Origin: Diaphorobacter limosus
GTDB taxonomy: Bacteria; Pseudomonadota; Gammaproteobacteria; Burkholderiales; Burkholderiaceae_C
DNA length: 64,000 nucleotides
Direction of reading: 5' to 3'
Assembly: GCF_033100095.1 (NCBI RefSeq)
Contig: NZ_CP136921.1
Span: forward strand, 280,501-344,500
In this document: one piece after another, positions 48,698 to 54,714 of the stretch
How the letters are laid out: each line of letters starts with the position of its first letter
Numbering within the stretch: the first letter of the stretch is position 1
Position numbers and translations under genes: made by a program
Notes under the pieces: model-generated
The model's database searches: none
What the model saw: only the letters and a program-made list of their open reading frames with translations
What the model was told of the DNA's origin: nothing

Positions 48698-48802
48698 CAG
48701 TTTCGCCCCAGCTAGGCAGGGCTGCAATCCTGCTGAAAAGCCAGTTCCTCCCGCTGGCCTGCTGGGGCACCTATCGAGGGAGTTGCAGCCGGGAGGGTTG
48801 CC

Positions 48803-49498
48803 ATGACGACGAAAAAAGTTGCCATCGATGCACAGCCGCAAGGATTGAACGAGGGCGGTCGACCCGAATCCACCGAGGCCGATGAAGCCGCATTTTCAGG
48901 CGGATACTTTTGCGCACGATGGGGCGAGGATGTAGTAACCGCATGGACGGGCATGAGGAACGCATCCCCACTTGAGGCTGCGAGGTTTCTGAATGGGCAG
49001 AACCCGGAGGGCGCGAAAACCCAGTTCGGCAATGCCCTGCCCGATGGCGCGGACGTTCTACGGATGGCGCGCGTTTTCGAGGATGAGGCAGAGCACAGCC
49101 GAACACGTCGGTCATTGCGTGACTGGCTGGACGTGGCTCAACAGCGAGGGTTGACAGTCAACCAGGGCGCAGCCGCCATCGTGCGTGTTGCAGCGCGAGA
49201 ACGCCAGCCTGCACAGCCCCATGCCGCAGCGCCTGCGCAGCAGTCCAAAGCCCCGCCTGAGTGGATTGAGCAGGCACAAAAACGCGCACGCGAAATAGTT
49301 CAGGCGCGCCATGAGCGTGACAATTTTCCGTCGCAGCAAGACATAGCCGACGAAATTGCACGCGGGTTCCGCGCGGCTGACATCGTGGGCGCCGATGGGA
49401 AGCCGTTGTCTGGTGCGTACATCAAGCGCCACGCATTGAAGGGCATATCAAGCGCCAAGGGCAAACAGCTATCGACGGCACCGCGCCGGGGCAAATAG
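48803..49498 (+). CDS. island protein with C-terminal helix-turn-helix-like region (unknown function)
   Basis: 231-aa protein I cannot name. A charged N-terminal half contains ALPDGADVLRMARVFEDEAE and a likely helical DWLDVAQQRGLTVNQ. A Gln/Ala-rich hinge lies at about 140-155, and a C-terminal region (FPSQQDIADEIARGFRAADI, GADGKPLSGAYIKRHALKGI) looks like a helix-turn-helix preparing DNA contact. No signal peptide. It opens the second half of the element after a 105-bp spacer; a role in regulation or replication control is plausible but unproven. Confidence 0.55.
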   Translation: MTTKKVAIDAQPQGLNEGGRPESTEADEAAFSGGYFCARWGEDVVTAWTGMRNASPLEAARFLNGQNPEGAKTQFGNALPDGADVLRMARVFEDEAEHSRTRRSLRDWLDVAQQRGLTVNQGAAAIVRVAARERQPAQPHAAAPAQQSKAPPEWIEQAQKRAREIVQARHERDNFPSQQDIADEIARGFRAADIVGADGKPLSGAYIKRHALKGISSAKGKQLSTAPRRGK

Positions 49499-49645
49499 GG
49501 CAAGCAAAACCGGGGCAAGGGCTTGCCCCGCGAAAGCAAGCATCCATGCGGGTTTGCGGGGTGTTCGTAGGGCTTCCGGGGCAAGCGTTGCCCCGAAAAA
49601 GGTATGCACCATACCCGGCCCGTGCTGCTGGGTTGAAAGTGCCCC

Positions 49646-49897
49646 ATGCACCTTGCCCACCACCACAGCGCAGACACCCGCCGCGCCGTCACTGAACCCG
49701 CCTATCCGCCGCTGGCGCTCGTCACCAGCCCCACGGTACCGACCGAACAGGCCGCCTACTACCTGAACCGCCGCCCGCAGACATTGCGGGGCTGGGCCTG
49801 CGCTGAAACCTTCCCCGATGGCCTGCGCCCCGTTCGCATCAATGGACGCTTGGGCTGGCCTGTGGCTGGCATCCGCGCCGTGCTGGGGGTGGCGTGA
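49646..49897 (+). CDS. AlpA/excisionase-like small DNA-binding protein
   Basis: 83-aa protein. VPTEQAAYYLNRRPQTLRGWA is a winged-helix (MerR/Xis-like) recognition region, followed by FPDGLRPVRINGRLGWPVAGIRAVL, the wing and closing helix typical of excisionase/AlpA-type proteins. As the only such protein in the element it is the likely recombination-directionality factor or an activator of int. It overlaps a 19-codon ORF by ATGA coupling. Confidence 0.65.
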   Translation: MHLAHHHSADTRRAVTEPAYPPLALVTSPTVPTEQAAYYLNRRPQTLRGWACAETFPDGLRPVRINGRLGWPVAGIRAVLGVA

Positions 49898-49956
49898 TGG
49901 TGGCCGCAGTGTTCTATCTGGCGCTTCGCCTGCGTCAGTGGAGGGCCGCCAAATGA
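49897..49956 (+). CDS. 19-codon hydrophobic micro-ORF bridging two genes
   Basis: ATG at 49897 overlaps the upstream stop, and the TGA at 49954-49956 overlaps the next ATG at 49953. The peptide MVAAVFYLALRLRQWRAAK has one amphipathic hydrophobic helix and a basic tail. It could be a real small membrane peptide or merely keep ribosomes moving between the flanking genes. It is below any usual gene-calling limit. Confidence 0.4.
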   Translation: MVAAVFYLALRLRQWRAAK

Positions 49957-50423
49957 AAACGCCCGAGCCTTCCAAAGAAAACCCGAGCGCCCCGAACACG
50001 CGCATTTTCACATATCCGAAGCGCCTGGCAAGCGCCTGCGCCGAGGTGCTGGCCCGCCTGCTGGCCGGTGAAGTGCTGACTAGTGCCGACACGTTGGAAC
50101 AGTGCAGCACCATGCGCGCCGCTGCGCATGTGGACTATCTGCAAAAGCGCTACACCTGGCCCATCGTGAGCGAAGAGCGCGCCACAGGCTGCACCGATGG
50201 CCGCATGGCGATTGTTGCAGCGTACCGCCTGCCAGCGGATTGCATCCATGCTGCCCGCGCTGCCGGTGCTGGTGCGTGGTGTGCCCAGGTTCGCAAGGCC
50301 CGTGCCGCGCTGCGTGCGAAGGCTGCCGAAGCCTACCGCCGCGCCGCTGCAATCGAGCGTGCCCGCAAGTGCCTACCGCCGCCCGGTCAGGGTGATTTTT
50401 TCGGGGAGAGGGGCGCAGCATGA
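49953..50423 (+). CDS. winged-helix DNA-binding protein (HTH_39-like), unknown function
   Basis: 156-aa protein. After a Pro/Lys-rich leader, LARLLAGEVLTSADTLEQCSTMRAAAHVDYLQKR and YTWPIVSEE resemble the winged-helix domain often found in mobile elements (PF14090-like), where it joins a gene-control or replication region. The C-terminal half is a long Ala/Arg helix (KARAALRAKAAEAYRRAAA). It is translationally coupled on both sides (ATGA). Regulator or replication accessory is the likely role. Confidence 0.55.
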   Translation: MKTPEPSKENPSAPNTRIFTYPKRLASACAEVLARLLAGEVLTSADTLEQCSTMRAAAHVDYLQKRYTWPIVSEERATGCTDGRMAIVAAYRLPADCIHAARAAGAGAWCAQVRKARAALRAKAAEAYRRAAAIERARKCLPPPGQGDFFGERGAA

Positions 50424-50725
50424 GTGCACCAATGCACCCGACCATGCAGCAACTGGCCGATAGCGTGGGCGTGTCGCGCCGCTTGATGTTTCAGGCTGCC
50501 GCAGTGCACCGCTATGGCTGCCCCGAGCTGGTCAAGGCTGCGCACGCTGGCCTGCTGGCGATGAAGCATTGCGAGACGCTGGCAAAGGCGCTGCCGCACG
50601 ATGAGCAACGCGAGTTTCTGGCCGAGCTGCCGAGCATGTCGCCGCGCCGCCGTCATGACCTGCTGGCGCTGCTGAAGGGCGACCTGACGCACCGCGCCCG
50701 CAATGCAAACGGAGGTGCGCATTGA
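50420..50725 (+). CDS. ParB/KorB-like helix-turn-helix protein
   Basis: 101-aa protein. MQQLADSVGVSRRLMFQAA is a helix-turn-helix; PELVKAAHAGLLAMKHCETLAKALPHDEQREFLAEL resembles the helical part of ParB-type proteins, which bind DNA after the HTH. No CTPase or ParB N-terminal box is present, so it is not a full partition protein. ATG overlaps the previous stop. It probably reads element DNA as a repressor or partition-like factor. Confidence 0.55.
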   Translation: MSAPMHPTMQQLADSVGVSRRLMFQAAAVHRYGCPELVKAAHAGLLAMKHCETLAKALPHDEQREFLAELPSMSPRRRHDLLALLKGDLTHRARNANGGAH

Positions 50726-51315
50726 TGAACGCCGATACCGACCGCGCCCGCGATGCGCTGCGAGCCATCCCGCCCGACTGCGACCGCGAAACGTGGGTGG
50801 CGAATGAATTCGGCGTGGACACCACCCAGGCGCAAGACCTGAACGGGGCTGCACTGGATGAATGGCTTGTGCAGGCTGAGGACGAGTTGACCGCGCGCTT
50901 GATGGAGGGCAGCACGGACGGGGCGAATGCAAGCACAGCCCCCGCAGCGCCAGGGCAAGACGCCGCCAAGCTGGTAGCAATGCAGTCCTTGGGCCTGGTG
51001 GCGCGCATCCTGTTGCGGCTTCACGCCGAACGCCATCGCCTGGCCGCCAATTGGGCCAATGCAGACATCGAGACAGGCATTGCAATTGACCTGGCCGCCG
51101 CTGAGGTGCAGCGCCTGCGCGCCAGTCCGCCCGATGACCTGCAAGACCTTGAGGTGAGCTGGTATCGCGTGGCCGCCGTGGTGACGCTGGCAAGCCGCAG
51201 CTACAGCAAGCCCAGTTCGTTCTATGGCCGCGTGCTGGCTGGCCTGACTGCGCAAATGGAGAACCTGCCCGAGTTGTGGGAACACGTCGGAATGGAGGGC
51301 GAGCATGGGACGTGA
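50725..51315 (+). CDS. island protein with an N-terminal PriCT-2-like motif
   Basis: 196-aa protein, unnamed. The start follows GGAGG and overlaps the previous stop (TGATG). ARDALRAIPPDCDRETWVAN recalls the PriCT-2 segment found between primase and helicase parts of plasmid and phage primases, but no primase or helicase motif follows. The remainder is helical (ARILLRLHAERHRLAANWANAD, VSWYRVAAVVTLASRSY). It may be a reduced primase-associated protein or a coincidental match. Confidence 0.45.
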   Translation: MNADTDRARDALRAIPPDCDRETWVANEFGVDTTQAQDLNGAALDEWLVQAEDELTARLMEGSTDGANASTAPAAPGQDAAKLVAMQSLGLVARILLRLHAERHRLAANWANADIETGIAIDLAAAEVQRLRASPPDDLQDLEVSWYRVAAVVTLASRSYSKPSSFYGRVLAGLTAQMENLPELWEHVGMEGEHGT

Positions 51316-51679
51316 CTACCGCAAGAAGGGCGATGCAGGCCGCGATGCAGGGGGTTTTGTGGCCCTGCCGTGGGTCGTTCTCGACAGCGAGGCGTACATG
51401 GGCCTGGGCCATGCTGCGCGCTCGTTGCTGCTGGAGCTGGCGCGGCAACTGCGCCCGGATAACAACGGCAGGTTGCTTGCCAGCATGAACCACCTGCGCC
51501 CGAGGGGATGGACGTCCTGCGACACCGTGCATCGTGCGAAAAATGAACTGGTGCAATCGGGGCTGGTGTTGGAAGTGGTCAAGGGCGCGCGCCCAAACCG
51601 GGCAAGTCAGTATGCCGTCGCATGGGTGCCGGTTGCCCCTGCTGAGGCAATCCACGATGGAGGGCAGCATGGGACGTGA
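51305..51679 (+). CDS. winged-helix replication-type protein, short paralogue
   Basis: 124-aa protein. MGRDYRKKGDAGRDAGGFVALPWVVLDSEAY, then ARSLLLELARQLRPDNNG and GWTSCDTVHRAKNELVQSGLV, form a winged-helix fold of the type seen in small-replicon initiators. It starts inside the previous gene and ends inside the next, which encodes a longer relative with the same MGRD opening, so the two look like a tandem duplication. Confidence 0.6.
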   Translation: MGRDYRKKGDAGRDAGGFVALPWVVLDSEAYMGLGHAARSLLLELARQLRPDNNGRLLASMNHLRPRGWTSCDTVHRAKNELVQSGLVLEVVKGARPNRASQYAVAWVPVAPAEAIHDGGQHGT

Positions 51680-52619
51680 CCGCTCAAAAAAACACGGGGT
51701 TGCCGTACAGGGCGCATGGTTGCCCATGCCGCTTTCGTTCCTACGTTCCACGGCTTGCGCAGAACTGTCGCCGCACGGTTTGAAGCTGCTGGTTGACGTG
51801 CTGGCACTGCTGGGGCCAAACGCGACGGGAAACGGCGATTTGAGCCTGTCACCGCGCACCATGCGGGCAAGGGGTTGGACAAGCCGCAAGACGCTGCAAA
51901 GCGCCGTTGCCGAGCTGTTGGAGCATGGGTTGCTGGCATTGACCCGGCAAGGGGGCCGCACGGATTGCAGCCTCTTTGCTTGCGCGTTGTTTCCGGTGCA
52001 CTGCGATACCGCCAAGTTAGACCTTGGGGTCGTGGGTAGCTACACCACGCGGGACTGGGCTGCGCACGGCGAGACAGCCCCCAGCGAAGAGCATCCCGCA
52101 ACTTGGCGACGTGCTCGAAAAACAGTTTTGCATGACCCGCCACGGAACAGCAAGGCCGTTTTCGGTTCCGCCACGGAACAGCCCTGCCTAAAAAAGCAGC
52201 AAAAAAAGCCCGAACTGTTCCGCCACGGAACCAAAACCCCTGTTTTGGCCGGTTCTGCTGTTCCGCCACGGGTCACCTTTCTAGATAAGCCATCTACTGC
52301 GCAGCAAAGCGAGCAAGGGCAGGGAAGGGGGAAGGGTGCGCGAGCCGCCAAAAAGACCGGCGAAACCATCGTGGCCCCCACCACCGAAGAACAGCCCAGG
52401 GCCATCCAGACACTGGCCGAACTGTGGGACAAGGTGGGTAGCCGTTCGTGCTGGATGACCCGCATCCCCACCCGCAAGGACACCGCCCGCGCCGCCATGG
52501 CTCAGGCCGTGGCACGCAAGCGATTGAGCCAGCCCACGCCGCCCACCGCAGCCCCGGATGATGATGGATGGGTGCGCACCAGGGACGATGCCCACGACGT
52601 AGGCGCGTGGGACGTGTGA
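51669..52619 (+). CDS. putative replication protein (winged helix), contains candidate origin
   Basis: 316-aa protein. The N-terminal 130 residues (MGRDRSKKHGVAVQGAWLPM, ELSPHGLKLLVDVLALLG, GWTSRKTLQSAVAELLEHGLL) are the same winged-helix fold as the preceding gene. A long low-complexity middle (about 150-235) is encoded by DNA carrying four 15-bp palindromes. The C-terminal quarter (IQTLAELWDKVGSRSCWMTRIPTRK) is basic and helical. Placement of repeats inside the gene and the SSB gene next to it suggest an initiator that binds its own coding region; no catalytic motif is visible, so host enzymes would supply polymerase and helicase. Confidence 0.55.
   Translation: MGRDRSKKHGVAVQGAWLPMPLSFLRSTACAELSPHGLKLLVDVLALLGPNATGNGDLSLSPRTMRARGWTSRKTLQSAVAELLEHGLLALTRQGGRTDCSLFACALFPVHCDTAKLDLGVVGSYTTRDWAAHGETAPSEEHPATWRRARKTVLHDPPRNSKAVFGSATEQPCLKKQQKKPELFRHGTKTPVLAGSAVPPRVTFLDKPSTAQQSEQGQGRGKGARAAKKTGETIVAPTTEEQPRAIQTLAELWDKVGSRSCWMTRIPTRKDTARAAMAQAVARKRLSQPTPPTAAPDDDGWVRTRDDAHDVGAWDV
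52134..52274 (+). other. candidate replication origin: four 15-bp palindromic iterons, A-rich tract and hairpin
   Basis: GTTCCGCCACGGAAC is perfect at 52165-52179 and 52217-52231, with two-mismatch copies at 52134-52148 (GACCCGCCACGGAAC) and 52260-52274 (GTTCCGCCACGGGTC). It is an inverted repeat GTTCCG-n3-CGGAAC. Between copies 2 and 3 is an A-rich stretch (52190-52207); between 3 and 4 a hairpin CCAAAAC-CCCT-GTTTTGG (52231-52248). The copies fall in different reading frames of the host gene, so the DNA, not the protein, is conserved. Confidence 0.6.
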
Positions 52620-52638
52620 CCGCACATAGGAGAACGCC

Positions 52639-53022
52639 ATGATTGACGCCCTGATTGCTGGCAAGCTGTACGGCCAGCCTGCCGAGCGCACCAGCAAGAC
52701 CGGCAAGCCCTTCGCTGTGGCAAAGGTGCGCGCCGCAGCCGGGGATGGTGAAAGCCTGTTCGTGAACGTCATTGCCTTTGACGCTGGCCCCTGTGCTGCC
52801 CTGCTGGCGCTGGCCGATGGTGACAGCGTGGCCCTGGCCGGGAGCATTACGCCCAAGGTGTGGACGGACAAGCAGGGCAACAGCCGCCCCAGCCTGGATA
52901 TGGTGGCCGCTCAGGTACTGACCCCGTACCACGTCCAACGCAAGCGCCGCGCCATGCAGCCCCAGGCCGCGCAGCATGGGGAGCATCCCCCATTGGACGA
53001 TGGCGAGCCGCTGGACTTTTGA
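52639..53022 (+). CDS. SSB-like OB-fold protein, element-encoded copy
   Basis: 127-aa protein, the same length as the chromosomal homologue at 46092-46475 and about two thirds identical. MIDALIAGKLYG, RTSKTGKPFAVAKV, LFVNVIAFDA, GSITPKVWTD and YHVQRKRRAMQ are shared, as is the acidic tail LDDGEPLDF. A good GGAGAA site precedes it. It presumably coats single-stranded DNA when the element replicates, and the shared tail would let it use the host's SSB partners. Confidence 0.75.
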   Translation: MIDALIAGKLYGQPAERTSKTGKPFAVAKVRAAAGDGESLFVNVIAFDAGPCAALLALADGDSVALAGSITPKVWTDKQGNSRPSLDMVAAQVLTPYHVQRKRRAMQPQAAQHGEHPPLDDGEPLDF

Positions 53023-53518
53023 GGACGTGTCGACCGGGGAGTTTCTGGAGTCACCCATGGGGGATTCGTCCCGCACTGCACAACACCAAGGTTGCACCAA
53101 GGTGGCAATTTTCCGAGTCGCCCATAGAGGCACCAGAAACCGCACGGCAAACCCCAAGATTGCCGCAAGGCGCAACGCGCCGGAACGGCACGATTACGGC
53201 ACGGTGCGAGGGTAAGGTTGCGGTGATGTTTTGACCGCGCGACAGCCCCAACAAAGCCCCTTGCGAGGGGCTTTTTTGTTGATGGCATTGCCACGGCATA
53301 GAACCCTTGCAAGACCCTTCGGGCAACGCCCGCTGTAACGCCACATCGCCGTTACTGCAACGCCCGCTCAACGTTCGTTCAACGCGTGCTGACGCGACAG
53401 TGAAGAACTTTGCTGCTGGCCCTGGTGGGCCGCTAAGTTCACGGCAAGGCGCAGCACCATCCCGCGTGAATTTTCGGATGCACTCATGGCCGCTGCTGGT
53501 GCAAAACCCTGTACCGGT
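53023..53518. other. gene-free right end of the element
   Basis: No convincing gene. It contains near-repeated phrases GAGTCACCCATGGGG/GAGTCGCCCATAGAGG (53048, 53117), a terminator (53254-53277) and a direct repeat GCAACGCCCGCT at 53323-53334 and 53357-53368, before the arm-type repeats. It is likely non-coding recombination or replication DNA. Confidence 0.55.
53254..53277 (+). terminator. terminator of the element's gene chain
   Basis: Stem AAGCCCC/GGGGCTT with loop TTGCGA, then further Ts; the flanking ACAA/TTGT extends the pairing. Confidence 0.85.
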
Positions 53519-53540
53519 GGCTACGCTGTGGCTACACCGG
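53519..53540 (+). repeat. right-end 11-bp arm-type repeats
   Basis: GGCTACGCTGT (53519) and GGCTACACCGG (53530), in the same orientation and 11-bp phase as the four copies left of int. They lie 55 bp inside attR. Confidence 0.7.
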
Positions 53541-53546
53541 GCAGAA

Positions 53547-53583
53547 AAAGAAAAAGCGCGCTACCTGTTTGATAGCGCGCTTT
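53547..53583 (-). terminator. terminator of tRNA-Thr supplied by the element
   Basis: On the minus strand an 11-bp stem AAAGCGCGCTA/TAGCGCGCTTT with a 9-nt loop is followed by TTCTTTTTC, 13 bp after the tRNA. It replaces the original terminator now separated at 46494-46525. Confidence 0.85.
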
Positions 53584-53594
53584 CCTTTGCTGAC

Positions 53595-53645
53595 TTGGTG
53601 CCGGAGACATGAATCGAACACGCGACCTTCTCATTACGAATGAGC
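53595..53645 (+). repeat. attR (51-bp direct repeat within tRNA-Thr)
   Basis: Exact copy of 46529-46579. The intact tRNA gene continues to the right, so the element sits on the 3' side of the tRNA and integration preserved it. Confidence 0.92.
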
Positions 53646-53671
53646 TGCTCTACCGACTGAGCTACACCGGC
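53596..53671 (-). tRNA. tRNA-Thr(CGU)
   Basis: A 76-nt tRNA with encoded CCA. D-arm AGCTCAGTCGGTAGAGC, anticodon arm CTCAT-TCGTAAT-GAG-type with anticodon CGT (reads ACG), T-loop TTCGATT. The acceptor pairs GCCGG/CCGGC, but position 6-67 is a U-U mismatch. The same 3' part is present at attL, so the mismatch is not caused by the crossover. Confidence 0.94.
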
Positions 53672-53682
53672 TAAAGACCGTG

Positions 53683-53688
53683 ATTATA
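53683..53688 (-). promoter_or_regulatory. -10 box of tRNA-Thr overlapping the fbp stop
   Basis: A perfect TATAAT on the minus strand, 11 bp before the tRNA. It shares bases with the TAA stop of fbp (53684-53686), so the promoter lies in the 3' end of fbp. The -35 is unclear; TTGAAC at 53713-53718 is too far away for a standard spacer. Confidence 0.6.
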
Positions 53689-54691
53689 TACTGTTGTGGT
53701 AGCTGGTTACGCGTTCAACTTCGTTCTTGGAGCCCAGGATCACGCTCACGCGCTCGTGCAGCTGCGTGGGCTTGATGTCCAGGATGCGCTGTTTGCCGTT
53801 GGTGGCGGCGCCGCCGGCCTGCTCCACCAGCCAGCCCATGGGGTTGGCCTCGTACATCAGGCGCAGCTTGCCGGGCTTGTTGGGTTCGCGCTTGTCCCAG
53901 GGGTACATGAAGATGCCACCGCGGCTCAGGATGCGGTGCACGTCGGCCACCATGCTGGCCACCCAGCGCATGTTGAAGTCCTTCTCGCGCGGGCCTTCCT
54001 TGCCGGCCAGGCATTCGTCGATGTAGCGCTTCACCGGTTCGTCCCAGTGGCGCATGTTGCTCATGTTGATGGCGAATTCCTTGGTGTCCTCGGGGATGCG
54101 CACGTTCTCGCGGATGAGCACGAAGGAGCCCTGTTCGCGGTCCAGCGTGAACATGGCGACGCCGTCGCCAACGGTCAGTACCAGGGTGGTCTGCGGGCCA
54201 TAGACGCAGTAGCCGGCGGCCACCTGGCAGGTGCCGGGCTGCAGGAAGTCGTTGTCGTGCACGCCGGGGTGGCCCTCGGGCTTCTTCAGCACGCTGAAGA
54301 TGGTGCCGATGCTGACGTTGACGTCGATGTTGGACGAACCATCGAGCGGGTCGAACATCAGCAGGTATTCGCCCTGCGGATAGCGGTTGGGCACGACGTA
54401 GATGCCCTCCATCTCCTCGCTGGCCATGGCCGCCAGGTGGCCGCCCCATTCGTTGGCCTCGATCAGGGTTTCGTTGGCGATGATGTCCAGCTTCTTCTGC
54501 ACCTCGCCCTGCACGTTCTGGCTGCCGGCGGTGCCCATCACGTCGCCCAGTTCGCCCTTGTTGACGGCCTGTGAGATGCGTTTGCAGGCGCGCGCCACCA
54601 CTTCCAGCAGCAGGCGCAGCTGGGGCGGGATGCGGCCATCGACGCGCTGTTGTTCGACGAGGTAGCGGGTCAGGCTGATGCGTTCGGTCAT
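53684..54691 (-). CDS. fbp: class I fructose-1,6-bisphosphatase
   Basis: 335-aa gluconeogenic phosphatase converting fructose-1,6-bisphosphate to fructose-6-phosphate. The metal-binding ASEEMEG and [24 protein letters not shown] motifs, [11 protein letters not shown] and the C-terminal [15 protein letters not shown] are diagnostic. The start is [15 protein letters not shown] at 54691, after the pepN stop. It ends on the tRNA-Thr promoter. Confidence 0.97.
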   Translation of the reverse strand: MTERISLTRYLVEQQRVDGRIPPQLRLLLEVVARACKRISQAVNKGELGDVMGTAGSQNVQGEVQKKLDIIANETLIEANEWGGHLAAMASEEMEGIYVVPNRYPQGEYLLMFDPLDGSSNIDVNVSIGTIFSVLKKPEGHPGVHDNDFLQPGTCQVAAGYCVYGPQTTLVLTVGDGVAMFTLDREQGSFVLIRENVRIPEDTKEFAINMSNMRHWDEPVKRYIDECLAGKEGPREKDFNMRWVASMVADVHRILSRGGIFMYPWDKREPNKPGKLRLMYEANPMGWLVEQAGGAATNGKQRILDIKPTQLHERVSVILGSKNEVERVTSYHNSI

Positions 54692-54714
54692 GGGTGGGTC
54701 CTTTTCCTTTTCAA

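Larger units (their letters stand above)
46529..53645 (+). mobile_element. integrative element of about 7.1 kb in tRNA-Thr(CGU)
   Basis: Bounded by a perfect 51-bp direct repeat (46529-46579 and 53595-53645) that is the 3' part of tRNA-Thr. The tyrosine recombinase gene is next to the left repeat. All genes point the same way: int, brnT, brnA, an unknown, an AlpA/Xis-like protein, a 19-codon ORF, five small DNA-binding or replication-like proteins, and an SSB. No capsid, portal, relaxase or type IV secretion gene is present, so it resembles a satellite or an integrated plasmid-like replicon that would need a helper to transfer. It contains none of the dispersed repeats common in the surrounding chromosome. 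Confidence 0.9.

Noticed and set aside
46772..53022. Element as a remnant prophage
   Set aside because: No capsid, tail, portal, terminase, lysis or phage-type repressor gene is present, and the gene chain is compact with overlapping starts rather than decayed.
53307..53612. 101-aa plus-strand ORF at the right end of the element
   Set aside because: It runs through the arm repeats, the tRNA terminator hairpin and attR, and has no ribosome site or family features.
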